DNA of 64,000 nt from Sinohyriopsis cumingii. Taxonomy: Eukaryota; Mollusca; Bivalvia; Unionida; Unionidae. A model generated the notes under the pieces. The model saw only the letters and a program-made list of their open reading frames with translations, had not been told where the DNA came from and made no database searches. Below, piece after piece: positions 1-9,669 of the stretch. Every line of letters starts with the position of its first letter. The stretch's first letter is position 1. The DNA is taken from positions 103,291,602 through 103,355,601 of the forward strand of contig CM068826.1 in the NCBI GenBank assembly GCA_028554795.2. The letters run 5' to 3'. The position numbers were made by a program, and so were the translations under genes.

Positions 1-552
1 GAATATAATATTCCAGTGTTTGAATTATGTGTAAATTTCGATAACTGTCTTTGTCCAAGAATTAATTTAGAGCACATGTATTTCCAGGCAAAAATAATCT
101 CTTGGAATCCAAATAATTTGAAGAAAACAAAATAATTAGCCCGAAAACTGATCACAACATAACACACTTTAACTTCTCAAGTGCTAAGGCAAGTAATCAA
201 AGCATCTATAATAAATCTAGCTACGACGCAAAACAGATGCCCGGATGTGGGTCGATCCACTGGAAAAAGCTAATTGATAAATATCATTTATCACGTACTC
301 CACGTATGGCATCGATTCCACTTTATGAATCATACTCTGAGAAAGAATAATTTTTTTTTAAAAAAGTTGTTTACTACAACTCTCGCCGATTTCAGAATCA
401 ATGTTAGAAACTAGGCCAGCATTAGATACAAAGTCTCTATTATTAGTTGTTTACAAAAAAAAAAACAAAAAAAAACCAGTCAGATCAAACAGAACTGAAC
501 TGAATTTCTGGACCAAGTCGAATCCATTAAATAAAGTTACATTACAATAGCA

Positions 553-584
<32 letters not shown>

Positions 585-1307
585 GGTTTAACGCCATTTT
601 CAGCACACGATAGGCTATACATGGCGGCCAGTATTAATGGTGGAGGAAGAACCCGGGAAAACCCCGGAAAGAACCACCGACCCACGAGAAGCTACTGGCA
701 AGCTTTCTCACATACCCACATTGGCCGAATCCACAATAGCATGTAATGGAATTTTAAAAAAACTAACAAACAAACAATTAAATTAAATCAAATAGAAATT
801 AAATCAAATATACATAACACTAGCTATTTGCAACTATGTACAAATATTTATAATAAATGTTCAACCGAGCCATGCTATCTATGGGTTGCATGAAGCAACT
901 TTAGATACAAATTGGTGATATAAAAATTTATTTGATCAGTTTTTGTTAATAAGTTCTCTTAATGCATAACAGAGTTTGTCTAACAAAACAACAGTAATAA
1001 TAACACTACATGGATATTTCCCTTTAAGAATGACAGAAAAAGTTTAGATTTACCTCATCAAATATTATATACTTTTTATCATCTAAATGCCCTTAAAGCA
1101 GTTTTTTCTTCTATTTTGAACATATTCATCTTACGTATTGGGGTCTTATTGTAAGCATTTTACTTAATTCATTTCCATTTGATAAAATATTTTAATAAAC
1201 CAATTTTATGCAGGTGTGAAAGGCTGGTAAGTATGGTGGAAAGAATAACAAATATGGACCATATGACTCTGTAGTGGAACGTAATATCATGTTGCACATA
1301 AACTTAC
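1..1307. other. Noncoding sequence left of P4HA-A exon 10
   Basis: AT-rich sequence without a convincing exon. It contains one 5'-truncated minus-strand SINE (553-734). The gene running leftward must continue beyond the window, so this is best read as intron. Confidence 0.6.
553..734 (-). mobile_element. tRNA-derived SINE (family 1), 5'-truncated
   Basis: On the minus strand it reads from the post-tRNA body to a (CAA)n-like tail, which appears as GTT repeats at its left end. It lacks the tRNA-like head present in the copies at 5962 and 54053. The body shares the conserved stretch near TTCTTCCTCCACCATTAATA and ends with the segment meaning GCGTTAAACC. Identified only by alignment to the other copies in this window. 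Confidence 0.8.
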
Positions 1308-1358
1308 AAAGGGATCCAGATGCTCCTCGTACATTCCACCTGATCCGTAATTCACGAT
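1308..1358 (-). CDS. P4HA-like gene copy A, exon 10 (catalytic HxD exon)
   Basis: A 51-nt exon bounded by a TTTCAG acceptor and a GTAAGT donor, phase 0 at both ends. It encodes IVNYGSGGMYEEHLDPF, which matches the collagen prolyl 4-hydroxylase segment containing the HxD pair of iron ligands (here H and D of EHLD). The paralogous exon of copy B (61951-62001) has the same length and phase. Later catalytic exons of this copy must lie left of the window. Confidence 0.85.
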
Positions 1359-3469
1359 CTGAAATAATAAATATCACATTACAGTATATGTAAATAAATA
1401 TATCCAAAAGGCAAGAAATGGATTTGTATTCTTTTTAATACTTGATAAACTGGACGCATATATCTCTATCAAATTGAAATTTAAACCTAATGCTATGCAT
1501 ATCTATAATTTGTTTAAAAATCTCTTTATTCATGGCTGTAAATTTAATAGTAATCTAAGCTGGATTCTGGTCTGTTTTAAGATGTTAAAGAACTTAAAAC
1601 TGCATATGATCTATAAACATGATTGCGTGCGTGTTAACAGTTGCTAATAACAGAATTATTAGCAAATATGCTTACAAGTTTTGGGCTTTATCCCACTAGA
1701 CAGGTCAGTCAGGTGGAATCTTAAAAGAATTAAGTTAATTCATATTGAATGGATTAAATCATGTGAATTCTTTTACGATGCTAGAAATTGCGATTTGTCA
1801 CCCAGCAGCAGTGGAAATGTACCTGTCGTAGTTTTCACCCTTATGTAAGTAGATCGGAATGGGCAGTCTTCTTATTCTTATTTCTTATGTTCTCGTTGAG
1901 ACATCAAGTCTGCATACGCATTTATTTGGATTATTCAGTGAAAATAGAAAGTGCTCATTGCACTATAATATTATTTTAGAATAATTGTGATTTACTATAA
2001 TTAATTTCTGGACCACGCCATTTTGACACGTTACGACTGATGGTGGACCAGTATATTCTTGGACCTGATATTTCTTCGGCACATTCCATTCCTTTGGCCT
2101 TTCCAGGATTATTTCGGACATAATTCATAATGCTGTAAGATCCTCTTACATTTTCATTTTATCAGCTGATAATTAAATTGTTTGTTAAAATCTGTTAGCT
2201 TTGTTTCTGTACTTAGTTTATGATCATTTAGTATATTTGTTTGTTTTATGTGCATGTGTGTTTCCTTGTTGTCGTTTGTTTTTCTTTCGACTGTTTAGCA
2301 AATCTGACAACATGCATAAGGTATACAATTCTCGACAGTGCACGTAGTGGCGAGATGGAATGTAGGAAAGAAAACACATAAAGAAGAAAATCGAAGAACT
2401 TCCACCACTGGCAAAGGCTCAAAGCATGTATGGACTACCATCAAACCAAGCACCTGCTGGATATGAGAGCTGATTATAGAGGTCACAGAGTTGCAACACA
2501 AGGATGTTAACTACAGGGTCACGCCTTTAATATATATGAATTGTTAATTAGCTATGCGCCGATCTTTTCCTCATAAAATAACAGTCATTACAAACGGAAA
2601 TTCAATCAATCGAAATGCAAATTAACCTGCTTATGGTAGAGAGTTGGGGTATAAGTGAATGTCTCAACCTAACAAAATATATTGTTTTTAAATCATCTTT
2701 TACGCAAACTTAGCCTAGTTTTCAATTAGCTCCAGTCTTCATATCAACTTTTCAATTTAAAAAATAATTTCTGAATGACAACTGAAACTGAAATAGACAT
2801 GTTGAAGCTGCCTACTCATGTTCAAGAAGATCATCAGTAGTTCTGTAAAGAAGCATGTTGGAAAGTCATCAATCGTCTATTCAACAGTTAAAAATACGGC
2901 AAACTAGTGAATGTATTAACTCATATAAAAGGGGGTGCGTATGTGTGAGTGCATGTATGTGTTCATGTGTTTGTGTGTACCTGGAAGAATTCTGCATGGC
3001 TTACGATAGGGTACTGTTGTGTGCTGAGGCCGGTAATAAATTCCACCCTTTTGGACAGTTTCTTCGCCATCGGGATGGTAGCATCCGATATCCAGGCTCT
3101 GTATCATAGTCAAAATTTAATAGAAAACAATATCCAGAATTTAAGAAAACAGTTTACAACTGTAAACTTAGGATTAAATAGAAAGCATACTTCACCTATC
3201 AACACTAAACTAATGTCCAGCCTTTTAAATAGTCTGTTTGATTCCTATTATAACTCATCTATTTCACTTCTATCCCAAATCACCTAACTTCATCTAGTTC
3301 GAATGTGGGTGCGACATAAGGAAACACATATTTAGCAGCTGCATGGGACGCTAGATCTAGCACGTATCAATAAATGGGGTCTGTAATAAAATAGGTGTAC
3401 ATAACTACACAACACATTTGTAAATTGTTCATGCAGAACATAATGATCTAGGTCAAAACCTGCTACAAC
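1359..3469. other. Intron 9 of P4HA-A
   Basis: About 2.1 kb between exons 9 and 10. I see no repeat family copy, exon or RNA gene in it. A short GT/TG-rich stretch lies near 2935-2985. Confidence 0.6.
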
Positions 3470-3554
3470 CCATAACTGCTCTCTCACATCACACACGAGA
3501 TGCAGGCCGGTCTCGAGTTTGTTTTGGTACAACCCAATTGTTGGTTTTATTCGG
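3470..3554 (-). CDS. P4HA-like gene copy A, exon 9
   Basis: An 85-nt exon following an AG acceptor (minus strand ...AATAG). It takes one base to complete the codon left open by exon 8, which ends in phase 2, and ends in phase 0 to meet exon 10. It encodes a segment with TGL followed by REQLW, matching the ...TGL...AEELQ stretch just before the HxD exon in P4HA proteins; copy B has ...ITGL...SEELQ at 62955-63033. The donor would be GTTGTA, a weak but GT-type site. The call rests on phase, order and the short conserved residues. Confidence 0.65.
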
Positions 3555-4221
3555 CTATTAACATGATTATATTTCAGTGTATACAAGGGTTTATTAACAT
3601 CACTTCAAAACAGACATTCGTCAACAGTCTGGATTAAATACCGTGATGGGTCATGAACCTGAAATTATATTGACCTTTTTGCATCTGGCGCCATACCGTC
3701 ACATACATAATATTGGTAATTTGCTTTCTTCGATCTCTCAACACATATCGAACGCGGGATCAGATATATCTTTGATTTGCGCCATTGTTCATACTTAACA
3801 TTTTGACTAATACTTTTGCGAGGCAACCGTAATCCGCTTTCGCTTCACAGATTTGCATTCATTCATTGAGACAAATCTTCTTGAGCAGTTTTATTGATAA
3901 GTGGCATTTTTGCTGTCTAAGGATGTGTAACTGCTTTTCATGGTGCTCGAGACACTAATCATCGAAGTTGATTTCCAATCGATGAACTTCCTACGATCCC
4001 AGATATTTCAACTACTATGTGGCTGTTCTTTTGATGCTAGCAGTTCCATTATAGTTAGTGAATGCAACCATTGGAGTATTGTGTATTTTAAAAATGAAGA
4101 ACCAAAATAGAAGCAATTGAGATTAAAATTAAAATATTATATTTTCTTTTAGTAGCATTTGGTAAATAAAATTTCGTACTTTTGGAGACTTAGACGTATT
4201 GTTGTGACCCTTAAGTCATTA

Positions 4222-4413
4222 CACCTCTGTCTGCGTGGGTTCGAGTCTCGGGCTCGGCAAATGTGGATATGTGAGAAAGCTTGCCGGTAGCTTCTCGTGG
4301 GTCGGTGGTTCTTTCAGGGGTTTTCCCGGGTTCTTCCTCCACCATTAATACTGGCCGCCATGTATAGCCTATCTTGTGCTGCAAAATGGCGTTAAACCCT
4401 ATAACAACAACAA
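4222..4413 (+). mobile_element. SINE family 1, 5'-truncated, with target duplication
   Basis: Begins inside the tRNA-like head, near the B-box sequence GGTTCGAGTCTCGG, and ends in a CAA-rich tail. It is flanked by perfect 12-bp repeats CTTAAGTCATTA at 4210-4221 and 4414-4425. The target duplication directly at the truncation point indicates insertion of a 5'-truncated cDNA, as expected for LINE-assisted retroposition. Confidence 0.85.
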
Positions 4414-5961
4414 CTTAAGTCATTAGCATAGAAGAAGAGCTATCAGGGAACCAATCATGATCAATCCTCATGCATTATGTGGCCAACTAGTATACAACGT
4501 TTAGCAGGGAGTCATCAAGCGGTCTGATTTGGAACCGCGAGAGATAGTTACCTTGTGTTAAGTGGGAGTAGAGGAGGGTGTTATGAATTTCCGCCATTTT
4601 ACTGATAGAATCTAACGTCTGTGCTTGGGGATAATGCAGTCCACAAATGACTTCTCTTCTTACTTTGTTGCGCTAGTGCCTCTTACTTCGTCTTGTTCTT
4701 TTAGAAATCTCACAAATACTTCTATCGATCTAAGCTGGAGTGAAAGTTGGTGTGTAGATGTAAGATTCTGTTGCTGTAGCTGTTGCAAATGTTCTTTGCT
4801 TCTTTGCTCTTAGACTTTGGAAAATGTTGCCTGTGGAGGTGTAGCTAAATGTTCGAGTGGGAGTTGGGTTCTGGAAAATAGCATCAGTGGAGATTCAGAG
4901 CCTCACCTTCGAGATCTGGTGGACTTGATTGCCGCCTGGGATATCTTTTTATTAATTTTCCCTCCTCTCTTCGTATAAACAATCTATAACATTGCGCTGC
5001 CATGACCAAAGTCTCCGTCTTGAAATGTACCTAGTATTTGATTATAATATTGCCACTAATCGCCAGAGGTTTCTCTTTACACCCAGTAATCTCCGTGCAC
5101 ACCCATTTGGTCCACACATTATTTACATGTGATGTTTTTTCAACATGAGTTGGCAACCTCGTTCATCAAAATGTTGGGTATTCGCTGTTGAATATTTTGA
5201 ATTGCCGCTGTGACGTTTTTGTAAAGTACATAAGTGCCTTTGAGATCACGCCAACATTCTCTCTAACTTCTCTGATGTCTTAATTGATTCTTGCAATCGC
5301 CTCCGCCAAGCGTCTGATGAATTGGGCTGTCCTAACAGTTCGACCCGGTTTATCTTTCATTGCCGCTATAGTTGTGTTTGTTGCCGCAACTGTCTTCATC
5401 TTCTACGGGGTGTGGTTTAGGTTAGAGTTGCAATATTCAGATCCGTGTAGTCCGTCGCGAAGTGATTGCGTTCACGGACATTTACGTATCCGCGAAGAAA
5501 TTTCAGTCGATCTTTGATAGATTTCCAGCGTCTGCTCTCATACTCAGCCATGACATTGCTTTCGGTTATTTCTGTTTCGGACATTAAATACATCGCTTGG
5601 TTGTTACATTTCTTCACAAGTAAGTGTTCACACCAGATCTATACTTGTTCGGTCCACTAGTCAGGTCAGTCTTAATGAAACTATTCATACGTGACATCCG
5701 CGAACATATTCAGAAATTTATCCCACAATAGGGCGGCGGCACATCAAGTCCTATGAATGTTTGCGAGACCATGCTCGTCTACGCCACGAAATATCATCAT
5801 CACGTTACAGTATCAGGTCACACAACACCGCTGATCTTTGCGGATAATGCAACAAATTCAGCGGAAAAAATGTGAACCGTGGAGCAAATTCTCTGGCGAA
5901 AAGCATATCATTGGATACAGTTATTGTGGGACTGGAATCAATAGATATACGAACTGATTCC

Positions 5962-6221
5962 CCCGGGGCCCCGAGTGGCCGAGTGGTCTAAAGCGCTCTC
6001 CGTTACGGATCACTGCCATCTCACCTCTGTCTGCGGCGGTTCGAGTCTTGGATTCGACCAATGTGGGTATGTGGGAAATCTTGCCAGTAGCTTCTCGTGG
6101 GTCGGTAGTTCTTTCCGGGGTTTTCCCGGGTTCTTCCTCCACCATTAATACTGGCCGCCATGCATAGCCTATCGTGTGCTGAAAAATGGCGTTAAACCTC
6201 ACAACAACAACAACAGCAACA
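5962..6221 (+). mobile_element. SINE family 1, full length
   Basis: Starts with a tRNA-like head (GCCCCGAGTGGCCGAGTGG, then a GGTTCGAGTC B-box) resembling a Ser/Leu-type tRNA. The conserved body and a CAA/CAG-rich tail follow. A perfect 13-bp target duplication ACGAACTGATTCC lies at 5949-5961 and 6222-6234. This is the reference copy for the family in this window. Confidence 0.9.
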
Positions 6222-6813
6222 ACGAACTGATTCCAACAATCGATCGAGACCAGTAGAAGAACATATTAACGCATGTTACTGACAGGATCTCGAGTACGAA
6301 TCATAAAGTGATATCCGTGCCCGTCAACATACCAATGTGGCTCTTCTCCATGACTTCAACACACTCGTGAGATAAGATGTCATAAAAAGAAACTTAGGAA
6401 GGATCATCCAGGGTAGTTGTCAGGCTAAGATTATCAATGGAGGAGGACACATTCCACTCATTGGAGTTAAACTAATATAGCAAACATACATTGATAATAA
6501 CCTGGCCGCGATATACAACAGTCCGTGTAGATATTGAAGGGTGAAGCAGCTGTTAAAAAGTTAGCGAAGACATGAAAGGTAACCGAAGGATTACTTAAGC
6601 ATGGCTGACGAAACAAGCATTGTAGCACATTCATCTGCAAACATCAATAAAGTTTCCCGTTAATGGTTTAATGTGAGTACACCCAACGAATTTCGCCTGG
6701 CGGATCATTAGCTTCTCTCAAAGCGTACGTGGATGCACCTGAAAGTAGGTGATAACCATTGTAGATGTTGCCAGCAGATTATAAGAAGCCAATCCGTTTA
6801 AGTCTAAAGATTC

Positions 6814-6819
6814 AACAAG
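6814..6819. repeat. Left 6-bp target site duplication of the Polinton (AACAAG)
   Basis: AACAAG directly abuts the left TIR and is repeated exactly at 26577-26582 outside the right TIR. Six-base duplications are the rule for Polinton/Maverick integrases. Confidence 0.95.
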
Positions 6820-6874
6820 AGTAGTAAATGGGGATACCCTACGGACAATGGGAATTAGCATTAAAAACACCCCT

Positions 6875-7000
6875 GGGACACTCTACGGACAAGGGAAATT
6901 TAACATGGCAAAAAATCGTGGGACACTCTACGGACAAGGGGAATTTAACATGGCAAAAAATCGTGGGATACTCTACGGACAAGGGAAATTTAACATGGGA
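6875..7000. repeat. 45-bp tandem subrepeats inside the left TIR
   Basis: Units start at 6875, 6920 and 6965 with GGGA(C/T)ACTCTACGGACAAG and run into AATTTAACATGGCAAAAAAT. A more degenerate copy precedes them from about 6831. The same array lies in the right TIR. These could be binding sites for a terminal protein or the integrase, but nothing in the sequence proves that. Confidence 0.85.
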
Positions 7001-7073
7001 TTTTTTTTTAAAAAAAATTTTTTAAAAAAAGGGTAGGCAATGGAAAGGCTATCTCTTTTCGAGAAATATGGCT

Positions 7074-7089
7074 GGCCCTGAAAAGGGCC
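7074..7089 (-). terminator. Histone-type mRNA 3' stem-loop (SL-A), in left TIR
   Basis: The minus strand reads GGCCCTTTTCAGGGCC: a 6-bp stem with a UUUC loop, identical in form to the metazoan replication-dependent histone stem-loop. It is preceded by ACCCAAA and followed, about 12 nt later, by CGAAAAGAGAT, a purine-rich element like the histone downstream (U7) element. It starts 23 nt after the stop codon of the gene at 7113-7709. Confidence 0.85.
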
Positions 7090-7112
7090 TTTGGGTTTTT
7101 CTTCTTCTTCTT

Positions 7113-7709
7113 TTATCTTCTTAACTTTTTCCAACATCTTCTTAATTTGTCCATCATTCCTTTCTTCTTTTTCTTTTCTGTTTCCGGCAACCAGTCCGGG
7201 TGGCCCATGGCCCTGAACTTCTCTTGGATTTTCATCCAGTTTGTGTTCAGTTTTTCGAATTCATCCTTTTTTCTTCTATTTTCTTCGTCTTTTCTTTCAT
7301 TGGACCACTTTTCTTTGATCTTCTTGACCTCTTTGGTCAGCACATTCCTCATTAGTTCTTCAGCTTTCTTAAGTTTTTCTAACCCCCACTTTGCGAAACA
7401 CCAATCTGTCCATTCTACAACGTCTTCTAAAAAGCACCTTGCACTTGTCACATGATCTATTGCTTCTTTTAACTTACCCACTTTGACATACGGTGGGTTA
7501 ATTAAACCTCTGATTCTCTTCTCCTCATCCTCTATCATTTCTTTCACGATGTTTACGGCTAAGTGCAGGCTGTTTACTTGTCTTGACACGAAGTCTTTTG
7601 TCACTTCATACCTCCATTCCTGTTCAACCCTTTCTGCTACACTCAATCCATCTACCATCCAATACCAACTTCCCATAAGATCGTTGTATAAAGCTGAAGC
7701 TGCTGACAT
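7113..7709 (-). CDS. Polinton accessory protein 1, coiled-coil, 198 aa
   Basis: Family not recognised. The product is 198 aa, highly charged and predicted alpha-helical from its heptad-like pattern. The N-terminal half has several Trp (YWMVDG, WRYEV, WTDWCF), and the C-terminal half is a Lys/Glu-rich coiled coil ending in a basic tail (KKKKKG...RRCWKKLRR). It starts with an ATG about 55 nt downstream of a TATA box (7761-7767, minus strand) and two copies of the GGACGTGAAGG promoter element. It ends 23 nt before stem-loop SL-A inside the left TIR. Outermost gene on the left side, reading toward the terminus. It shares promoter sequence but no obvious protein similarity with the next two genes. 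Confidence 0.75.
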   Translation of the reverse strand: MSAASALYNDLMGSWYWMVDGLSVAERVEQEWRYEVTKDFVSRQVNSLHLAVNIVKEMIEDEEKRIRGLINPPYVKVGKLKEAIDHVTSARCFLEDVVEWTDWCFAKWGLEKLKKAEELMRNVLTKEVKKIKEKWSNERKDEENRRKKDEFEKLNTNWMKIQEKFRAMGHPDWLPETEKKKKKGMMDKLRRCWKKLRR

Positions 7710-7760
7710 CTTCTTGTTTGCTTATTCCGTAGAATGAGCTCCAATGGCCAACACTATTAG

Positions 7761-7872
7761 TTTTATACTGAAAGTGCGGACGTGATGGAAAACATCCCCC
7801 CTAAAAAACATAAAATTGATCTTACCTAGATCATGACCCAATAACGCGCGGACGTGAAGGAAAACATCCCCC
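7761..7872 (-). promoter_or_regulatory. Promoter of accessory gene 1: TATA plus two copies of a shared element
   Basis: On the minus strand a TATAAAA lies at 7761-7767. Upstream are two copies, 7776-7800 and 7848-7872, of an element whose plus-strand core is GGACGTGA(A/T)GGAAAACATCC. The stretch between them (CATAAAATT...CCTAGATCATGAC) is repeated upstream of the next gene at about 8591-8629, so this is a duplicated promoter cassette. Confidence 0.75.
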
Positions 7873-7980
7873 TACTTTTTCATTTCATATAATATAACCC
7901 CAACTATTCTCTTCACATACTCTAAGAAACCCATAATCTACTTTATCACTTACAAACACAAACACACAATCACACAAACA

Positions 7981-8100
7981 CTTACGCTCACATTTTTTAA
8001 AGAAAGAGTTAGTGTTTATATTCACACTACTCTACCTACACACATTGGCAAATCGATCGTTATTTCTTTTCTAGAGTATTGGGTAGCCCTGAAAAGGGCT
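7981..8100. repeat. Intra-element duplication: 3' region of accessory genes 2 and 3
   Basis: About 120 bp here closely matches 8846-8968. Shared blocks include GAGTTAGTGTTTAT, CACACTACTCTACCTAC, CACATTGGCAAAT and TTATTTCTTTTCTAGAGTAT, ending in the stem-loop. Together with the shared promoters this shows that the accessory genes arose by tandem duplication of whole promoter-gene-stem-loop units. Confidence 0.85.
8085..8100 (-). terminator. Histone-type mRNA 3' stem-loop (SL-B)
   Basis: The minus strand reads AGCCCTTTTCAGGGCT with flank ACCCA immediately 3', exactly the flank seen in histone mRNAs. TAGAAAAGAAAT follows about 13 nt later. Only the outermost stem pair differs from SL-A (A-U for G-C). 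It starts 29 nt after the stop codon of the gene at 8130. Confidence 0.85.
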
Positions 8101-8129
8101 GTTTTGTTTGGAACTTCATGGGCACCTGG

Positions 8130-8492
8130 TTAATGGTGGCACCTTCCAGGCCTGGCGCCACATACGCATCTTATCCCCCAGTTACTTTTTACCTTTTGGG
8201 GGGAGAGAGCAGAGGCAGGATATGTCGCTTCAGAATCCCAATTTTCGCTCTCTGGGATTTTGAAATTTCTTCTCTCCTTTTCCTCCTCCTCTTCTTTGTT
8301 TCTTCTTTCCTCTTTATATCTTCTTTCTTCTTCTTCTTTATATCTTCTCTCCTCCTCTTCTTTGTTTCTTCTTTCCTCCTCTCTTATCCTTCCCTCCTCG
8401 ACAATGGCTTCCGCGGCCAGTTCATTTAATATGCGCCTGGCATATTCCAGATGCACATGAAGCTCCAACAGTTTCTCAAGTCTCGTGTTCAT
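8130..8492 (-). CDS. Polinton accessory protein 2, Glu/Arg-rich, 120 aa
   Basis: Unknown family. I chose the ATG at 8492 because the reading frame upstream offers only a TTG and because the paralogous gene 3 starts at the equivalent point. The N-terminal ~25 residues (MNTRLEKLLELHVHLEYARR) align with those of gene 3 (MCSKLAKLNEAYVNLHRVRH). The middle is a degenerate 8-residue repeat of the form (R/E)RR(N/Y)KEEE, so a long charged helix. The C-terminus has a small CVCGARPGRCHH cluster that might bind metal. TATA at 8545-8551 and the shared promoter element at 8560-8584 lie upstream; SL-B lies downstream. Confidence 0.75.
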   Translation of the reverse strand: MNTRLEKLLELHVHLEYARRILNELAAEAIVEEGRIREEERRNKEEEERRYKEEEERRYKEERRNKEEEEEKERRNFKIPESENWDSEATYPASALSPQKVKSNWGIRCVCGARPGRCHH

Positions 8493-8544
8493 TTTTTGGT
8501 GTTGATCAATCAACAAGGGTAGCTGGACTGCCGAACGAGTTTCA

Positions 8545-8660
8545 ATTTATACTGAAAGCGCGGACGTGAAGGAAAACATCCCCCTAATAACATAAAATTC
8601 ATCTTACCTAGATCATGACAAAAAAAAACAACAATGCGCGGACCTAAAAGAAACACTCAC
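8545..8660 (-). promoter_or_regulatory. Promoter of accessory gene 2
   Basis: Minus-strand TATAAAT at 8545-8551, an intact shared element at 8560-8584 (GGACGTGAAGGAAAACATCC core), and a degraded second copy at about 8638-8660. The arrangement mirrors the gene 1 promoter. Confidence 0.75.
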
Positions 8661-8945
8661 TCACTTTTTATGCTACCCATTACTATTTAAAATTTTTTAT
8701 AAATCACTTCAATGGACTATCCACATACTCAAATCAATCCAATCTAACCCCAAATTTACACCTCAAACACTAAGAAAATATATCATTTTAATCTACTATC
8801 CACACCAACTTATTTTTTTAAGCTCTTACTAACACTAACTCACCAACACATACCCTCACATTTTTAATAGCAAGAGTTAGTGTTTATTTTCACACTACTC
8901 TACCTACTCACATTGGCAAATTAATAGTTATTTCTTTTCTAGAGT
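8661..8945. other. AT-rich spacer between accessory genes 2 and 3
   Basis: No reading frame of note. Its right part (from about 8846) is the duplicated copy of the 3' region at 7981-8084. Confidence 0.7.
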
Positions 8946-8952
8946 ATTGGGT

Positions 8953-8968
8953 AGCCCTGAAAAGGGCT
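8953..8968 (-). terminator. Histone-type mRNA 3' stem-loop (SL-C)
   Basis: Minus strand AGCCCTTTTCAGGGCT followed by ACCCA and then TAGAAAAGAAAT, as in SL-B. It starts 30 nt beyond the stop codon of the gene at 8999. Confidence 0.85.
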
Positions 8969-8998
8969 GTTTTTTTGTTTTGCTATGGCGTTCTTTTT

Positions 8999-9358
8999 TT
9001 AGTTTCTAAGAATGCGATGTCCTCTGAGGATAGACTTTCTGGCAATAGGTCTGCTTCTTCGGAAAGAGAAGAAGAACTCTTTGGTGTCGATACGGCAATC
9101 GACAAAGCCTCTGTCAGGTTCAGGTTGCTGCTGCTGCTGTTCTTGTTGTTGCTGTTGCTGCTGTTTTTGAAGTCTGTACTTCTCTGTCCATTCTTCTTTT
9201 TCCCTGTTCACTTCTTCTCTGAAGAGCTCTTCTATTAGGTCTTCAGTGATTTTTAACATTCTCACATTCTCTATTTCTTCTGGCTTCGGTATCAGACTGT
9301 GTCTGACCCTATGCAAATTCACGTAGGCTTCGTTGAGCTTAGCTAGTTTGGAGCACAT
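8999..9358 (-). CDS. Polinton accessory protein 3, poly-Gln, 119 aa
   Basis: Paralogue of accessory protein 2 at the N-terminus (MCSKLAKLNEAYVNLHRVRH), followed by a charged helical region and a CAG/CAA-encoded Gln tract (two runs of Q interrupted by E). The C-terminus is basic and Arg-rich (FRRSRPIARKSILRGHR). I used the ATG at 9358, which aligns with the start of gene 2; the frame extends upstream only to a TTG. A shared promoter element lies at 9426-9450 and SL-C lies downstream. Function unknown. Confidence 0.7.
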   Translation of the reverse strand: MCSKLAKLNEAYVNLHRVRHSLIPKPEEIENVRMLKITEDLIEELFREEVNREKEEWTEKYRLQKQQQQQQQEQQQQQPEPDRGFVDCRIDTKEFFFSFRRSRPIARKSILRGHRILRN

Positions 9359-9425
9359 CTTCTTAGGAGGATGAGTCGACAATGGATGGTTAGACTGGGA
9401 ACAAACCGGTTCTTAAAGTTAAAGC

Positions 9426-9450
9426 GCGGACGTGAAGGAAAACATCCCCC
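9426..9450 (-). promoter_or_regulatory. Promoter element of accessory gene 3
   Basis: Intact copy of the shared element with plus-strand core GGACGTGAAGGAAAACATCC. There is no strong TATA. A weak minus-strand TTTAAG lies at about 9414-9419. Confidence 0.65.
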
Positions 9451-9669
9451 ACACGGTTTTTCTAGCCGCAACGTTCATGAGAGAGATAGTAAGAAATGAA
9501 AGAGCATCAATCCAACATTCTTATAGCTAAACAAACCACAAAAGCATTTTTTTCAAAACACAACATTTTTTTATTCAAAAATCACTTAACACTTAACAAC
9601 AACATTTCTAACATTTTTAACAATAATCCAACACTATAACATCAAACAATTTTTTTCTCAATGGACAAT
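9451..9669 (-). other. 3' noncoding region of the protease/capsid block with AATAAA
   Basis: AT-rich. A minus-strand AATAAA lies at 9570-9575, about 95 nt beyond the stop codon at 9670. There is no histone-like stem-loop here, so the core genes appear to use ordinary polyadenylation. Confidence 0.6.

Larger units (their letters stand above)
6820..7094. repeat. Left terminal inverted repeat
   Basis: 275 bp, the inverse complement of 26302-26576 with about three differences counted by eye, all within the third subrepeat and the adjoining A/T run. It contains three 45-bp subrepeats, a T8A8T6A7-type palindromic AT tract near 7003-7030, and the outward-facing histone-like stem-loop at 7074-7089 as its innermost conserved part. 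Confidence 0.95.

Noticed and set aside
4625..4813. Plus-strand frame with a short fibronectin-III-like look (NLTNTSIDLSWSESW)
   Set aside because: Too short, no splice-supported neighbours, opposite strand to the surrounding gene.
5962..6050. Genuine tRNA genes at the heads of the SINEs
   Set aside because: The tRNA-like heads are fused to SINE bodies, flanked by target duplications and diverged in the anticodon arm region; pseudo-tRNA promoters only.
6828..7036. Two overlapping repeat-containing reading frames in the left TIR (and their mirror in the right TIR)
   Set aside because: They arise from the 45-bp subrepeats, lie outside all genes and lack promoter context.
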